Assembly: GCA_046051225.1 (NCBI GenBank)
Contig: JBJOOR010000005.1
Span: forward strand, 62,001-126,000
DNA: 64,000 bases
Source: CAIODY01 sp046051225
GTDB lineage: Bacteria; Bacteroidota; Bacteroidia; Chitinophagales; CAIODY01
Reading direction: 5' to 3'
Each line of letters starts with the position of its first letter. Position 1 is the stretch's first letter. Under the pieces are notes generated by a model. It saw nothing but the letters and a program-made list of their open reading frames with translations. It did no database searches and was not told the DNA's origin. The translations under genes were made by a program, and so were the position numbers. Below, in pieces: positions 43,472-52,312 of the stretch.

Positions 43472-44497
43472 ATGAAAAAATATTTTTTCTTTTTATCAAT
43501 CTTAATTTTCATTGCATTTTCATCGTGCGAAAGAAATTATGATTTAAGCGGAATTTCAACATTAAAAGATAAACCAGTAGTAGAAGGATATATCGAAAAT
43601 GGCTTGCCACCTTATGTTTTTTTAACTAAAACATTTTCGTTGTTTGGCAATTTATCGAGTAGCAATGTAGGCAAAATTTATATTCATAATGCTGTTGTAA
43701 GCATTACTGGTAGCAACGGACAAGTAATTAATTTGAAAGAATATAATGTGCCTTTCGGAAAAGATACAATTTCGGTTTATACAATTAATGGATTAGATTT
43801 TAGTGGTAAAGCTGCTATTAAAATTCCGTTTGCAGGATTAGGAATGGTAGGCATTGATTTAGCCACCATTAACCCTACCGATACTGGACATTTGAACACA
43901 ACTTACAAATTAAACATCTCAATTCCAGCAGCTAATAATTTGGAAGCTGCCGAACTAACCGCTGAAACTAAAATTTTTGGAAGTGTAAAATTGGATAGTG
44001 TATGGTGTAAGCAACGAGGCACTATTGGCGATGATACAAACTATGTAAGAATTTATATCAGACGAACCGATAATGGCTCTACCAGAGATTTTTATAGATA
44101 CTTTACGCAAGTAAATAACAAAGGATTATTGCCTGGCTACAATTCTTCATTTAACGATGATTTTACAAATGGCAAAACCTACGACTTCCCAATTTCGGCA
44201 GGGTTTAATAAAAATGATACTACTAGTCAAGCATTTAAAAATTTTGGATATTTTAAAAAAGGCGATACAGTTACTTTAAAACTTACAGCAATTGATAATG
44301 ATGTATACGATTTTTGGCAAACTGCCGATAATGCTTATAGCAACGTAGGTAACCCATTTGCAGCACCTTCTAATGTTAAAACAAATATAAAAGGCGGAGG
44401 AATTGGCGTATGGTGTGGGTATGCAAGTTATCATCCGCCGATTTATCAACGATATATAATTGTAAAAGGCACATCGATTCTTAAACATTTAAAATAG
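43472..44497 (+). CDS. DUF4249 family lipoprotein
   Basis: A 341-residue lipoprotein that accompanies TonB receptors in Bacteroidota. The signal MKKYFFFLSILIFIAFSSC has its lipid-anchored Cys19. DKPVVEGYIENGLPPYVFLT at residues 32-51 is the DUF4249 hallmark. The long middle domain with YRYFTQVNNKGLLPGYNSSF and the end YHPPIYQRYIIVKGTS are also typical. It lies 18 bases after the receptor gene and is the second gene of a two-gene operon, probably serving as a surface-exposed lid or binding lipoprotein. What is bound is unknown; the regulation shared with efflux is the only functional clue. Confidence 0.9.
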   Translation: MKKYFFFLSILIFIAFSSCERNYDLSGISTLKDKPVVEGYIENGLPPYVFLTKTFSLFGNLSSSNVGKIYIHNAVVSITGSNGQVINLKEYNVPFGKDTISVYTINGLDFSGKAAIKIPFAGLGMVGIDLATINPTDTGHLNTTYKLNISIPAANNLEAAELTAETKIFGSVKLDSVWCKQRGTIGDDTNYVRIYIRRTDNGSTRDFYRYFTQVNNKGLLPGYNSSFNDDFTNGKTYDFPISAGFNKNDTTSQAFKNFGYFKKGDTVTLKLTAIDNDVYDFWQTADNAYSNVGNPFAAPSNVKTNIKGGGIGVWCGYASYHPPIYQRYIIVKGTSILKHLK

Positions 44498-44556
44498 AAA
44501 AAATGAATTGATGAGGTAGTGTTAAATTGTTTAAAATAAAATTAATCAAACGTTTA

Positions 44557-44583
44557 ATTTGTTTAAACAAATGTTTAATTTTG
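44557..44583 (+). promoter_or_regulatory. TetR operator and -7 box of the EmrAB-type operon
   Basis: ATTTGTTTAAACAAAT (44557-44572) is a perfect 16-base palindrome, flanked by further GTTTAA-type half sites (44552 and 44573). The -7 box TAATTTTG (44576-44583) follows directly, 26 bases before the tetR ATG. A repressor bound here would block the promoter. Confidence 0.7.
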
Positions 44584-44609
44584 CATTCGAAACATAGTTA
44601 AACTAATTT

Positions 44610-45236
44610 ATGAATACATCAATTAAAGGAACTGAAAAGAGGGAACAACTTTTAGAATGTGCAAAAAAATTATTTGCTCAAAAAGGTTATGATGGTGTAA
44701 GCACAAGGCTTTTGGCAAATGAATCGGGAACAAACTTAGCTATGATTTCTTATTATTTTGGTTCAAAAGAAGAAATGTATAAAGAGATTTTGGATAAAAA
44801 TTTAATAAAATTAAGAACAGATGTAGAGATTTTGCAAAACCCAAAAGCAACACCATGGGAAAAACTAAATGCCATTGCAGATGTTTATGTTGAACGTTTT
44901 TTTACAAATACGCAAATGATTCAAATTGTGTTTAAAGAAATAAGCAGTAATAAAAGAGAAGGTTTATCAAAGTTTGTATCGGCTAAAATGATAGATAATT
45001 TTTCGGTAATTGAAAATATTATTGATGAAGGGATGAAGAAAAAAATATTCAGAAAAGTGGATGGCGGATTGTTAATTATGACAATTTTTGGCACCTTGAT
45101 GATGTATGTAAATGGAAATCAGGCTTGTTATAAAATGATGGGTGCTAAAAATGGCGAAGAATACATGAACGATGAATTTAAAGAAAGAATGAAATTGTAT
45201 TTAAAAAGTTTACTTAAAAATCAATTATCGAAATAA
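44610..45236 (+). CDS. TetR/AcrR family regulator of EmrAB-type efflux
   Basis: A 208-residue repressor heading a tripartite efflux operon. The N-terminus, with ECAKKLFAQKGYDGVSTRLL and AMISYYFGSKEEMYKEIL, is the TetR helix-turn-helix. The C-terminal ligand domain includes VYVERFFTNTQMIQIVFKEI. It is distinct from the first TetR in the window in both sequence and operator. The palindrome at 44557-44572 overlaps its promoter. Its last base overlaps the first of the TolC gene (TAATG), indicating translational coupling. Inducer unknown. Confidence 0.92.
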   Translation: MNTSIKGTEKREQLLECAKKLFAQKGYDGVSTRLLANESGTNLAMISYYFGSKEEMYKEILDKNLIKLRTDVEILQNPKATPWEKLNAIADVYVERFFTNTQMIQIVFKEISSNKREGLSKFVSAKMIDNFSVIENIIDEGMKKKIFRKVDGGLLIMTIFGTLMMYVNGNQACYKMMGAKNGEEYMNDEFKERMKLYLKSLLKNQLSK

Positions 45237-46546
45237 TGAAGAATAAATTAAAAACAGTGTTGCTTTTGTTGATTGGAAATTTATTTTTTCTGTCGTCATC
45301 AAATGCACAACAAAGTATTACATTAAAACAGGCTATGGATATGGCTATGCAACATAGCCCGGCTTTGCAAATTTCAAAATTAAAAACAGATGTTAGCCAA
45401 TCGCACATGAATGAACTGTATAACTCTTTGATTCCTTCGGTTTCATTAATGAGTAATTACACAAGAATTAGCAACAACATACAAGAGTTGTCGGTGCCAT
45501 TTGGTAATAGAATGTTTACATTAAATCCTCAAATTCTTGATCAATTTTATAATAGAGCATCTGTGCAAGAAGCAATTTTTACAGGCTTTAAAACTTATAA
45601 TTATGCTTCGATGTTTAAATCGCAATTAGAAGCATCTAAAACTGATGCTTTGAAAGATGCAGCAGAACTACGTTTGATGGTAGCTAACAATTATTTTAAT
45701 TTGTACAAAGCTATTGAATCGAAAAGATTGATGGAAGAAAATTTGAAAATATTGGAAGCAAGAATTACCGATGTTAAAAATTTTGAAACAGTTGGAATGG
45801 CTTTAGACAATGATGTATTGAAAGCAGAATTATTGAAATCGAATGTTGAAATTTCAAAATCGGAAGTTGAAAACATGGTTGCAATTATTAATTACAATTT
45901 AAATATTTTATTGGGATTACCTGAAAATACAGAATTAAAATTGAATGATGATGATGTAAATAATATGCCCGAAGTACAAGCTGATGGTATATTTCAAACT
46001 ACTAATAGAAGCGAATGGGTGAGTGCAAAATTAAGAGCTGATGCAATGAATAGTTCGTTGAAAATTGCTAAAAGTGCTTATTGTCCTATTATTTCAGCAG
46101 GCTTTAATTATTATTATAACCAACCCAACCAACGTGTTTTTCCACCAGAGTGGAAATTTAAAAATACTTGGGATGCAGGAATAACGCTTAATTGGAATCT
46201 TACACAATTGTTTACTGCTAGAACAAATATTCGTGAATCGAAGAGTAATTTAAAAATGAGCCAATTGGCTATGGAGCAAATAAATGATGGTTTAAAATCG
46301 GAAGTTTTTTCAATGCAAAAAAATTATTTATTGCAAAAAAAGAAATTGAGATTAACCGAACAGTCATTGGTTCAAGCAAAAGAAAATCAACGCATCATGA
46401 AAAATAGATTTGATAATCAAACAGCTTTGTTCAGCGATTTGATTGATGCTGATGCACAAAGTATTCAATCGCAAATAAACCAAATTCAAGCTAAGTGTGA
46501 TGCTATGGTGGCTTATTACAAGTATATGCGGTCAATCGAAAAATAG
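45236..46546 (+). CDS. TolC family outer membrane protein (second)
   Basis: Outer-membrane channel for the EmrAB-type pump. The 436 residues start with a signal peptide (VLLLLIGNLFFLSSSNAQ) and then SITLKQAMDMAMQHSPALQI, the first OEP repeat. The C half shows the second repeat with NRFDNQTALFSDLIDADAQS near residue 400. The overlap with tetR (TAATG) and the same-strand downstream genes put it in the operon tetR-tolC-hlyD-MFS. It shares the domain layout of the RND operon's TolC, but the two differ throughout. Confidence 0.92.
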   Translation: MKNKLKTVLLLLIGNLFFLSSSNAQQSITLKQAMDMAMQHSPALQISKLKTDVSQSHMNELYNSLIPSVSLMSNYTRISNNIQELSVPFGNRMFTLNPQILDQFYNRASVQEAIFTGFKTYNYASMFKSQLEASKTDALKDAAELRLMVANNYFNLYKAIESKRLMEENLKILEARITDVKNFETVGMALDNDVLKAELLKSNVEISKSEVENMVAIINYNLNILLGLPENTELKLNDDDVNNMPEVQADGIFQTTNRSEWVSAKLRADAMNSSLKIAKSAYCPIISAGFNYYYNQPNQRVFPPEWKFKNTWDAGITLNWNLTQLFTARTNIRESKSNLKMSQLAMEQINDGLKSEVFSMQKNYLLQKKKLRLTEQSLVQAKENQRIMKNRFDNQTALFSDLIDADAQSIQSQINQIQAKCDAMVAYYKYMRSIEK

Positions 46547-46556
46547 AAATACAATT

Positions 46557-46636
46557 GAACACGGATAGCACAAATTTAAAATGATTAAAACGGATTTTAT
46601 CAGCGAAAATCTGTTGCATCCGTTCAATCCGTGTTC
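46557..46636. repeat. Inverted repeat element in the TolC-HlyD gap
   Basis: GAACACGGAT (46557-46566) and ATCCGTGTTC (46627-46636) are perfect 10-base arms around a 60-base loop. Its composition (aacggattttatcagcg) resembles dispersed Bacteroidota intergenic repeats. It would fold in the operon mRNA. Confidence 0.6.
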
Positions 46637-46671
46637 TATCAAATAATTAAAAACTAAAACAATAATTAAAA

Positions 46672-47757
46672 ATGGAAAATAACGAAACACCAAAAAAGAA
46701 AAACAAAGTATTACCCATTGTTGCTGGTATTGTGATTGTTGCAATTCTTTTTTATGTGATTAAAAAAGTTAACTATTCAATGCATTATGAAAGCACAGAT
46801 AATGCACAAATGGAAACCAATGTAGTGCCTATGTCGTTTCGCACATCAGGTTATGTGGCAAAAATATTTGTAAAAGATAATCAGCCTGTAAAAGCTGGTG
46901 ATACATTGGCAATGCTTGATGTAAGCGATTTGAAATTAAAAGTTCGTCAGGCCGAAATTGCATTAGCAAGTGCCGAAGCTACTTTACATGTAAGTGGCAT
47001 CAGCTCAAAAGCAGCTGATGAAAGTGCAACGGTTTCAAGTTCTTCTATTGCAACAGCACAAGCTAACTTGGATGCTGCACAAATTAAATTGTGGAAGGCA
47101 ACGCAAGATTTTAATCGGTATCAAAAATTATTAGAATTAAAAAGTGCTACACCGCAGCAATTTGATAATGCAAAAGCGGAAAAAGAATCAGCAGAAAAAA
47201 TGGTAAAGGTGGCTCAATTACAACTCAATACAACCAAGAATCAATCATCGGCTTCAACCATGCAAGCAAGTGGTGTAAGCAGCCAAATGAAGCCTGCACA
47301 ATTAATGGTTGAACAACGTAAAGCAGAATTAGAATTGGCAAAATTGAATTTAAGTTATACTATCATCACAGCTCCATATAATGGATTTGTGAGCCGCAAA
47401 GCTCTGCAAATAGGTCAGTTGGTAAATGCTGGACAAACTACTATGTATATTGTTGATTCAGAAAATATTTGGGTAGTTGCTAATTTTAAAGAAACACAAG
47501 TTGCTAAATTCAAGCAAAGTCAGGTTGCAAATATCGAGATTGATGCTTACGATGGTTTAGAATTAGAAGGTGAAGTGCAAAGTGTTCAAGATGGCGCTGG
47601 TAGCAAGTTTTCATTGATGCCTACTGATAATGCAACAGGAAATTTTGTAAAAGTGGTACAAAGAATTCCAGTGAAAATTTTGATAAAAAATTTCGACAAA
47701 GAAAAATATCGTTTGAGTCCAGGGATGAATTGTGTGGTGGAAGTGAAGTACAATTGA
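46672..47757 (+). CDS. HlyD/EmrA family secretion adaptor
   Basis: A periplasmic adaptor of 361 residues, anchored by one N-terminal membrane helix (VLPIVAGIVIVAILFYVIKK, residues 13-32). The segment YESTDNAQMETNVVPMSFRT and the lipoyl half SGYVAKIFVKDNQPVKAGDT, LAMLDVSDL are the EmrA pattern. A coiled-coil hairpin and the second lipoyl half TIITAPYNGFVSRKALQIGQ, LVNAGQ follow. The C-terminal end RLSPGMNCVVEVKYN is complete. It links the MFS pump to TolC in the same operon. Confidence 0.93.
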   Translation: MENNETPKKKNKVLPIVAGIVIVAILFYVIKKVNYSMHYESTDNAQMETNVVPMSFRTSGYVAKIFVKDNQPVKAGDTLAMLDVSDLKLKVRQAEIALASAEATLHVSGISSKAADESATVSSSSIATAQANLDAAQIKLWKATQDFNRYQKLLELKSATPQQFDNAKAEKESAEKMVKVAQLQLNTTKNQSSASTMQASGVSSQMKPAQLMVEQRKAELELAKLNLSYTIITAPYNGFVSRKALQIGQLVNAGQTTMYIVDSENIWVVANFKETQVAKFKQSQVANIEIDAYDGLELEGEVQSVQDGAGSKFSLMPTDNATGNFVKVVQRIPVKILIKNFDKEKYRLSPGMNCVVEVKYN

Positions 47758-47777
47758 TTTGAAAATGAAAATATAAT

Positions 47778-47861
47778 AGAACGCAGATAACGCTGATGCA
47801 GCGGATTTGAACTGATTTCAAATCAGTGTAAATTATAAAAAATCTGTGTCATCTGTGTTCT
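47778..47861. repeat. Inverted repeat element in the HlyD-MFS gap
   Basis: The left arm AGAACGCAGATAACGCTGAT (47778-47797) and the right arm ATCTGTGTCATCTGTGTTCT (47842-47861) match imperfectly; two of the differences are G-U pairs in RNA. The unit differs in sequence from the one in the preceding gap but has the same layout. Confidence 0.5.
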
Positions 47862-47875
47862 ATCACAATAAAAAA

Positions 47876-49468
47876 ATGGCGACAGCAAAAATACAATACG
47901 ACCCGAATGCCTTGGTGGAGTACGGTTACAGACGTGTTATCATTACGATTACAGTGGTGCTTTGTGCGCTGTTGGAATTGGTGGATACTACGATTGTGAA
48001 TGTGGCTACAAAAACTTTGATGGGCAATTTGGGGGCAACGGTAAGTGAAATTAGTTGGGTGATTGCATCGTATGCAATTGCGAATATTATTATTATTCCA
48101 ATGTCAGGTTTTTTGGCTTCGCAATTTGGCAGAAAATGGTATTTCGCTGGCTCTGTTTTACTATTCACTTTTGGTTCATTTATGTGTGGGCATGCTTCAG
48201 GAATTTGGGAATTGGTTTTTTGGCGATTCATTCAAGGCGTTGGTGGTGGTGCATTGATGACTACTTCGCAAACCATTTTAACAGAAATTTATCCGAAAGA
48301 AAAAATGGGAATGGCGATGGCGATGTTTGGGATGGGTGTGATTTTAGGACCCACTTTAGGACCATTGATGGGTGGTTATATCATCGACCATTTTGAATGG
48401 CCAATGTTGTTTTATGTGAATGTACCGATTGGTTTGATTGCATTTTTCTTAACCTTAATTTTTGTGAAAGACAATCCGTTTGTCGTCAAACAGAAATCCA
48501 TCGATTGGCTCGGAATATTTTTACTGATTGTTGGTATTGGTTCGTTGCAATTATTTTTAGAACAAGGCGAAAGAAACGAATGGTTTGAAAGCCGCTTCAT
48601 TATTGGTGTTTTTGCCACATCTGTTATCGGTATTGTTGGATTTGTGTGGAGAGAATTAACCACCGAACATCCCGTAGTTGATTTACGAGTATTAACTCGG
48701 GGCAATGTTGGGCTGGGCGTTTCATTAAGTTTTGTGATGGGTGCTGTTTTGTTTTCTACAGTTTTTATCATTCCTATTTTTGTACAAGCTTGGCTAGGTT
48801 TTACAGCCACTGATACGGGTTTGATGTTTACACCTGGCGCATTATTTACAGGATTTTGTATGCCTATGGTGGGCAGAATGTTGCAAAAAGGAGTGCCTTC
48901 AAAAATATTAATTGCCATCGGATTTGCTTTAACAGCAGGCTTTGTGTGGTGGTGTTCGTTTTTAATTGCACCAACAACCAGTCCGGGAAATTTCTTCTGG
49001 CCTTTGATGATTCGTGGTTTGGGAATGGGTTTATTATTTGTGCCATTATCTAATCTAACTTTAAGCGGACTGCATGGAAAAGATATTCAGCAAGCATCGG
49101 GTTTGAACAATATGATTCGTCAACTCGGCGGCAGTATTGGTGTTGCGGTGATGGGAGTGGTGTTGGAAAAAACTACAGCACAACATTACAACGATTTAAT
49201 CAGCAACATTACCAGCGATAATATTTTGTTTTTAGACAGGCTAAAAACCATTACAGCAGCCTTTTCTAGCAGTAGTGCTGATATGATTGCAAATCAAGCA
49301 AAAGCTTTTGGTGTTATTTATGGGCAGGTTTTTAAACAAGCCAGCATGATTACTTACATCAATATCTTTCAGGTATTGGCTTTGATTTTAGTAGCGATTA
49401 TTCCTGTTGTTTTTATAGCTCGGATTTATAAAATCAAACAAGGCGAAGTGATTGATGGAGGGCATTAA
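47876..49468 (+). CDS. DHA2 family MFS drug transporter (EmrB type)
   Basis: A proton-driven multidrug exporter of 530 residues with 14 membrane helices. LCALLELVDTTIVNVATKTL is motif D1 of the DHA2 family, GFLASQFGRKWYFAGSVLLF is motif A, and MGVILGPTLGPLMGGYIIDH is motif C. A GTG at 47846 would add ten residues; the ATG at 47876 (MATAKIQYDPNALVEYGYRR) is family-like and is used. It closes the tetR-tolC-hlyD-MFS operon. The substrate is unknown; related pumps export hydrophobic drugs or bile-salt-like compounds. A minus-strand peptidase gene begins its stop just 4 bases inside its 3' end. Confidence 0.94.
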   Translation: MATAKIQYDPNALVEYGYRRVIITITVVLCALLELVDTTIVNVATKTLMGNLGATVSEISWVIASYAIANIIIIPMSGFLASQFGRKWYFAGSVLLFTFGSFMCGHASGIWELVFWRFIQGVGGGALMTTSQTILTEIYPKEKMGMAMAMFGMGVILGPTLGPLMGGYIIDHFEWPMLFYVNVPIGLIAFFLTLIFVKDNPFVVKQKSIDWLGIFLLIVGIGSLQLFLEQGERNEWFESRFIIGVFATSVIGIVGFVWRELTTEHPVVDLRVLTRGNVGLGVSLSFVMGAVLFSTVFIIPIFVQAWLGFTATDTGLMFTPGALFTGFCMPMVGRMLQKGVPSKILIAIGFALTAGFVWWCSFLIAPTTSPGNFFWPLMIRGLGMGLLFVPLSNLTLSGLHGKDIQQASGLNNMIRQLGGSIGVAVMGVVLEKTTAQHYNDLISNITSDNILFLDRLKTITAAFSSSSADMIANQAKAFGVIYGQVFKQASMITYINIFQVLALILVAIIPVVFIARIYKIKQGEVIDGGH

Positions 49469-51804
49469 TTTTTATTTAGACTTATTTTTTCTATACCTCT
49501 TTTTTCATTTTGAATGTTGTTACTCGGATTATTTTCAAAAATAAAATTCGTCATTTTTTTGAATAAGAAATAACGTGTATTGCCACCGCTAATGCCGTGT
49601 GCTTTGTTAGGGAAAATAAATTCATCATACTGTTTGTCGGCTTTTATCAAGGCATTGGTGAGTTCGTAAGTATTTTGTGTATGCACATTATCATCAGCAC
49701 CGCCGTGCATCAATAAAAAATGTCCTTGCATTTTATCAGCGTAATTACTGCAACTACTATTTATATATCCTACTGCATTTTCTTTTGGTGTTTGCATATA
49801 TCTTTCGGTGTAAATATTATCATAAAAACGCCAATCCGTAACAGGTGCAACTGCCACACAAGCATTAAAAACACCAGCACCACGAAGCATACAATTCGTA
49901 GCCATAAAGCCACCATAACTCCAACCGAACATGGATATTTTATTGCTATCTACCCAATTTTGTTTTTTGAAATATCGTGCTGCACTAATTTGGTCTTGTG
50001 TTTCAATTTGCCCAAGATTCATGTAAGTACATTTCCTGAAAGCCTCTCCACGATTGCCTGTGCCACGATTGTCAACGCAAGCCATCGCATAGCCATTTTG
50101 TGCTAAAAATTGAAAATACATAAAGTTTGTGCCGCCCCAATGGTCTTCTACTTGCGAAGCATTTGGTCCGCCATAGCAATACATAAACACAGGTGCTTTG
50201 TCTTTTTTCTTTTTCAATAATGGCGAAATTTTATAACCAAATAATTCAGTACCATCTTCGGTTTTGAAACTAAAAAAATCAACGGGTTGTAATTTTTTTT
50301 CGGATATTTTTTTCTTTAAATCAGCATTGTCTTCTAATACTCTGATGGTTTTATTTTGATTGTCTAACAACGTATAAGTAGGTGGAATATTGATGTGTGA
50401 TGTAGTTTGAATGGCAAAATCAAAAGTAGGAGAGAACTCATAAGAAGCCCAACCCGTCAATGTTTTGAAGCAATCACGTTCTTCATTGCCATTGATACTA
50501 CAACGACTTAAAACTTTGTAATAAGGTTTATCGCCCACTTGCTGATAATAAACAGTTTGCGTCTTTTCATCGTAACCATACACATCGGTTACATCAAATG
50601 GAGAAGTAGAAAGCTTCTTCACCAACGAACCATCCGCATTGTATAAATACAATTGTTCAAAACCATCTTGCTCACTCATCCAAATAAATTGCTTGCCGCC
50701 ATTGATAAAAATCGGGCAATCTTTTTTTGCTTCCACATCAACGTAAGCTTTGTTGGTTTCGGGGAGAGAAATAGTGTTTGTTCTACCAAAGAAATGAATC
50801 GCCTCCATTCTTTCTACTTCACCACTTGTTTGGTTGATTAATGGAACAGAATCAATTCCTCCATGGATAATAATTAGTTGAAGTTCATTTTGTAACCTAT
50901 TTAACTTTGTAACATAAGCAGCATAATTATCTACCCAACCAATTCTTGGTAGATAATATTCTTGTGGATTTTCAATCGAAGAATATTTACCTAATAGTTT
51001 TTCTACTTCAACCGAATATACTTCTAAATTCACGACTGAATTATCTTCCCCAGCTTTCGGGTATTTATATTTTTCATTTCGTGGATAATTATTTTTTTCA
51101 AAATAGTCCAAAGCATATTCTTTCACATTGCTTTCATCAAAACGATAGTACAAAATCTTTTTGCTATCAGGGCTCCAATAAAATCCACGATTGATGCCAA
51201 ACTCTTCTTCGTACACCCAATCAGTTGCGCCATAAATAATTTTATTTTTTTCGCCATCTTTTGTGATTTGCACTTCGGTAATTTCATCTGCTACCAAATC
51301 AGCATAATACATATTGTTATTGATGACATAAGCCACTTTCATTCCATCAGGGCTGAATTGTGCATAGCGTTGTTTGCCTTTGCTGCTCAATGCTTCCAGC
51401 TTTTTTGAATCACGAAAAAAAATAAAATTTTTCTCTTGCGTTGAATGCCGATAAATAGATTCTGTTTCAGTTGACAACAAAATTTTCTTTTCATCATCGC
51501 TAATTTCAAAACCAAAAGGTTTGATAGCTTTTGAAGAATCTTTTGGTGTCAGTGCTTTTGCACTCATCAATGTATCTAATGCTTTGCCGGTTGCCGCATC
51601 ATATTTTACAATGGAATAATTGTCTGTCATGGCTGCGTAAGTTTTCCCATCTTTCATCCATTTCCATCCACCTTCGGTTTTTGGTGTATATTCAAAATTT
51701 TTCCAAATGCTTTCCAGCGTAAGGCTTTGAGCATTTAATTGCGTTGTAAATTGTAATGAAATAAGAAGTATAATAGTGCGGATGAAAATTTTTCTGAATT
51801 GCAT
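49465..51804 (-). CDS. S9 family dipeptidyl peptidase IV
   Basis: An exported serine peptidase of 779 residues that removes X-Pro or X-Ala dipeptides in relatives. A signal peptide (ending LNAQ) precedes the beta-propeller domain with TDWVYEEEFGINRGFYWSPD, the glutamate pair of which binds the substrate N-terminus in DPP-IV. The catalytic domain has the nucleophile Ser629 in MFGWSYGGFM, aspartate in GGADDNVH (704/705) and His736 in AHGISGG. It overlaps the MFS gene end by 4 bases, convergently. It is likely outer-membrane-associated or periplasmic and used in peptide nutrition. Confidence 0.94.
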   Translation of the reverse strand: MQFRKIFIRTIILLISLQFTTQLNAQSLTLESIWKNFEYTPKTEGGWKWMKDGKTYAAMTDNYSIVKYDAATGKALDTLMSAKALTPKDSSKAIKPFGFEISDDEKKILLSTETESIYRHSTQEKNFIFFRDSKKLEALSSKGKQRYAQFSPDGMKVAYVINNNMYYADLVADEITEVQITKDGEKNKIIYGATDWVYEEEFGINRGFYWSPDSKKILYYRFDESNVKEYALDYFEKNNYPRNEKYKYPKAGEDNSVVNLEVYSVEVEKLLGKYSSIENPQEYYLPRIGWVDNYAAYVTKLNRLQNELQLIIIHGGIDSVPLINQTSGEVERMEAIHFFGRTNTISLPETNKAYVDVEAKKDCPIFINGGKQFIWMSEQDGFEQLYLYNADGSLVKKLSTSPFDVTDVYGYDEKTQTVYYQQVGDKPYYKVLSRCSINGNEERDCFKTLTGWASYEFSPTFDFAIQTTSHINIPPTYTLLDNQNKTIRVLEDNADLKKKISEKKLQPVDFFSFKTEDGTELFGYKISPLLKKKKDKAPVFMYCYGGPNASQVEDHWGGTNFMYFQFLAQNGYAMACVDNRGTGNRGEAFRKCTYMNLGQIETQDQISAARYFKKQNWVDSNKISMFGWSYGGFMATNCMLRGAGVFNACVAVAPVTDWRFYDNIYTERYMQTPKENAVGYINSSCSNYADKMQGHFLLMHGGADDNVHTQNTYELTNALIKADKQYDEFIFPNKAHGISGGNTRYFLFKKMTNFIFENNPSNNIQNEKRGIEKISLNKN

Positions 51805-51849
51805 GAATGATTATTTTAAATTTGCTTAATTAAACGAAGTTAAATATAC

Positions 51850-52311
51850 ATGAAAAAACTATTTGGGCATTTATCTGTAATGATATTGTTAGTAATTTTT
51901 GTTTTATCGGGATGTAAAAAATATCCTGAAGGACCATCATTTAGTTTACGAACTAAAAAAGCAAGAATTACAAATACCTGGACATTAGAAAAATATTTGT
52001 TTGATGATTCGCTTGCTACATCATGGTATACCAATACTTATTCATCAACTATTTATACTATCAATTCAGATTATACCATGACTACCGAAACTCAATCGGC
52101 TGTTAACAATACCGTTCATAAAGGAAAATGGAGTTTTCAAAGTCAGCATAATGTTTTAGAATTTCAGGAATCTGAATTAGTGCAAAATGGAACTTCTTAC
52201 TTTTCGTCGGATAAGCATGAATTTATTATTCAAGAATTACGATATAAAGTATTTGCCATTAAAGAAAAAATAGCAGGGCATACAAGTACATATTATTTTA
52301 AACCAAAATAA
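51850..52311 (+). CDS. Lipocalin-like lipoprotein, 153 aa
   Basis: A lipoprotein of 153 residues. The signal MKKLFGHLSVMILLVIFVLS ends at the lipobox LSGC, with Cys22. The mature domain begins with KKYPEGPSFSLRTKKARITN and then TWTLEKY, the strand pattern common in small lipocalin-like Bacteroidota lipoproteins (residues 40-150, strands such as HKGKWSFQSQHNVLEFQES). No ligand or function can be inferred. It is followed 1 base later by the ATPase gene, so co-transcription is likely. Confidence 0.8.
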   Translation: MKKLFGHLSVMILLVIFVLSGCKKYPEGPSFSLRTKKARITNTWTLEKYLFDDSLATSWYTNTYSSTIYTINSDYTMTTETQSAVNNTVHKGKWSFQSQHNVLEFQESELVQNGTSYFSSDKHEFIIQELRYKVFAIKEKIAGHTSTYYFKPK

Positions 52312-52312
52312 T

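Noticed and set aside
48412..48918. 168-codon minus-strand frame inside the MFS pump gene
   Set aside because: It is fully overlapped by a conserved transporter and has no promoter or family-like sequence.
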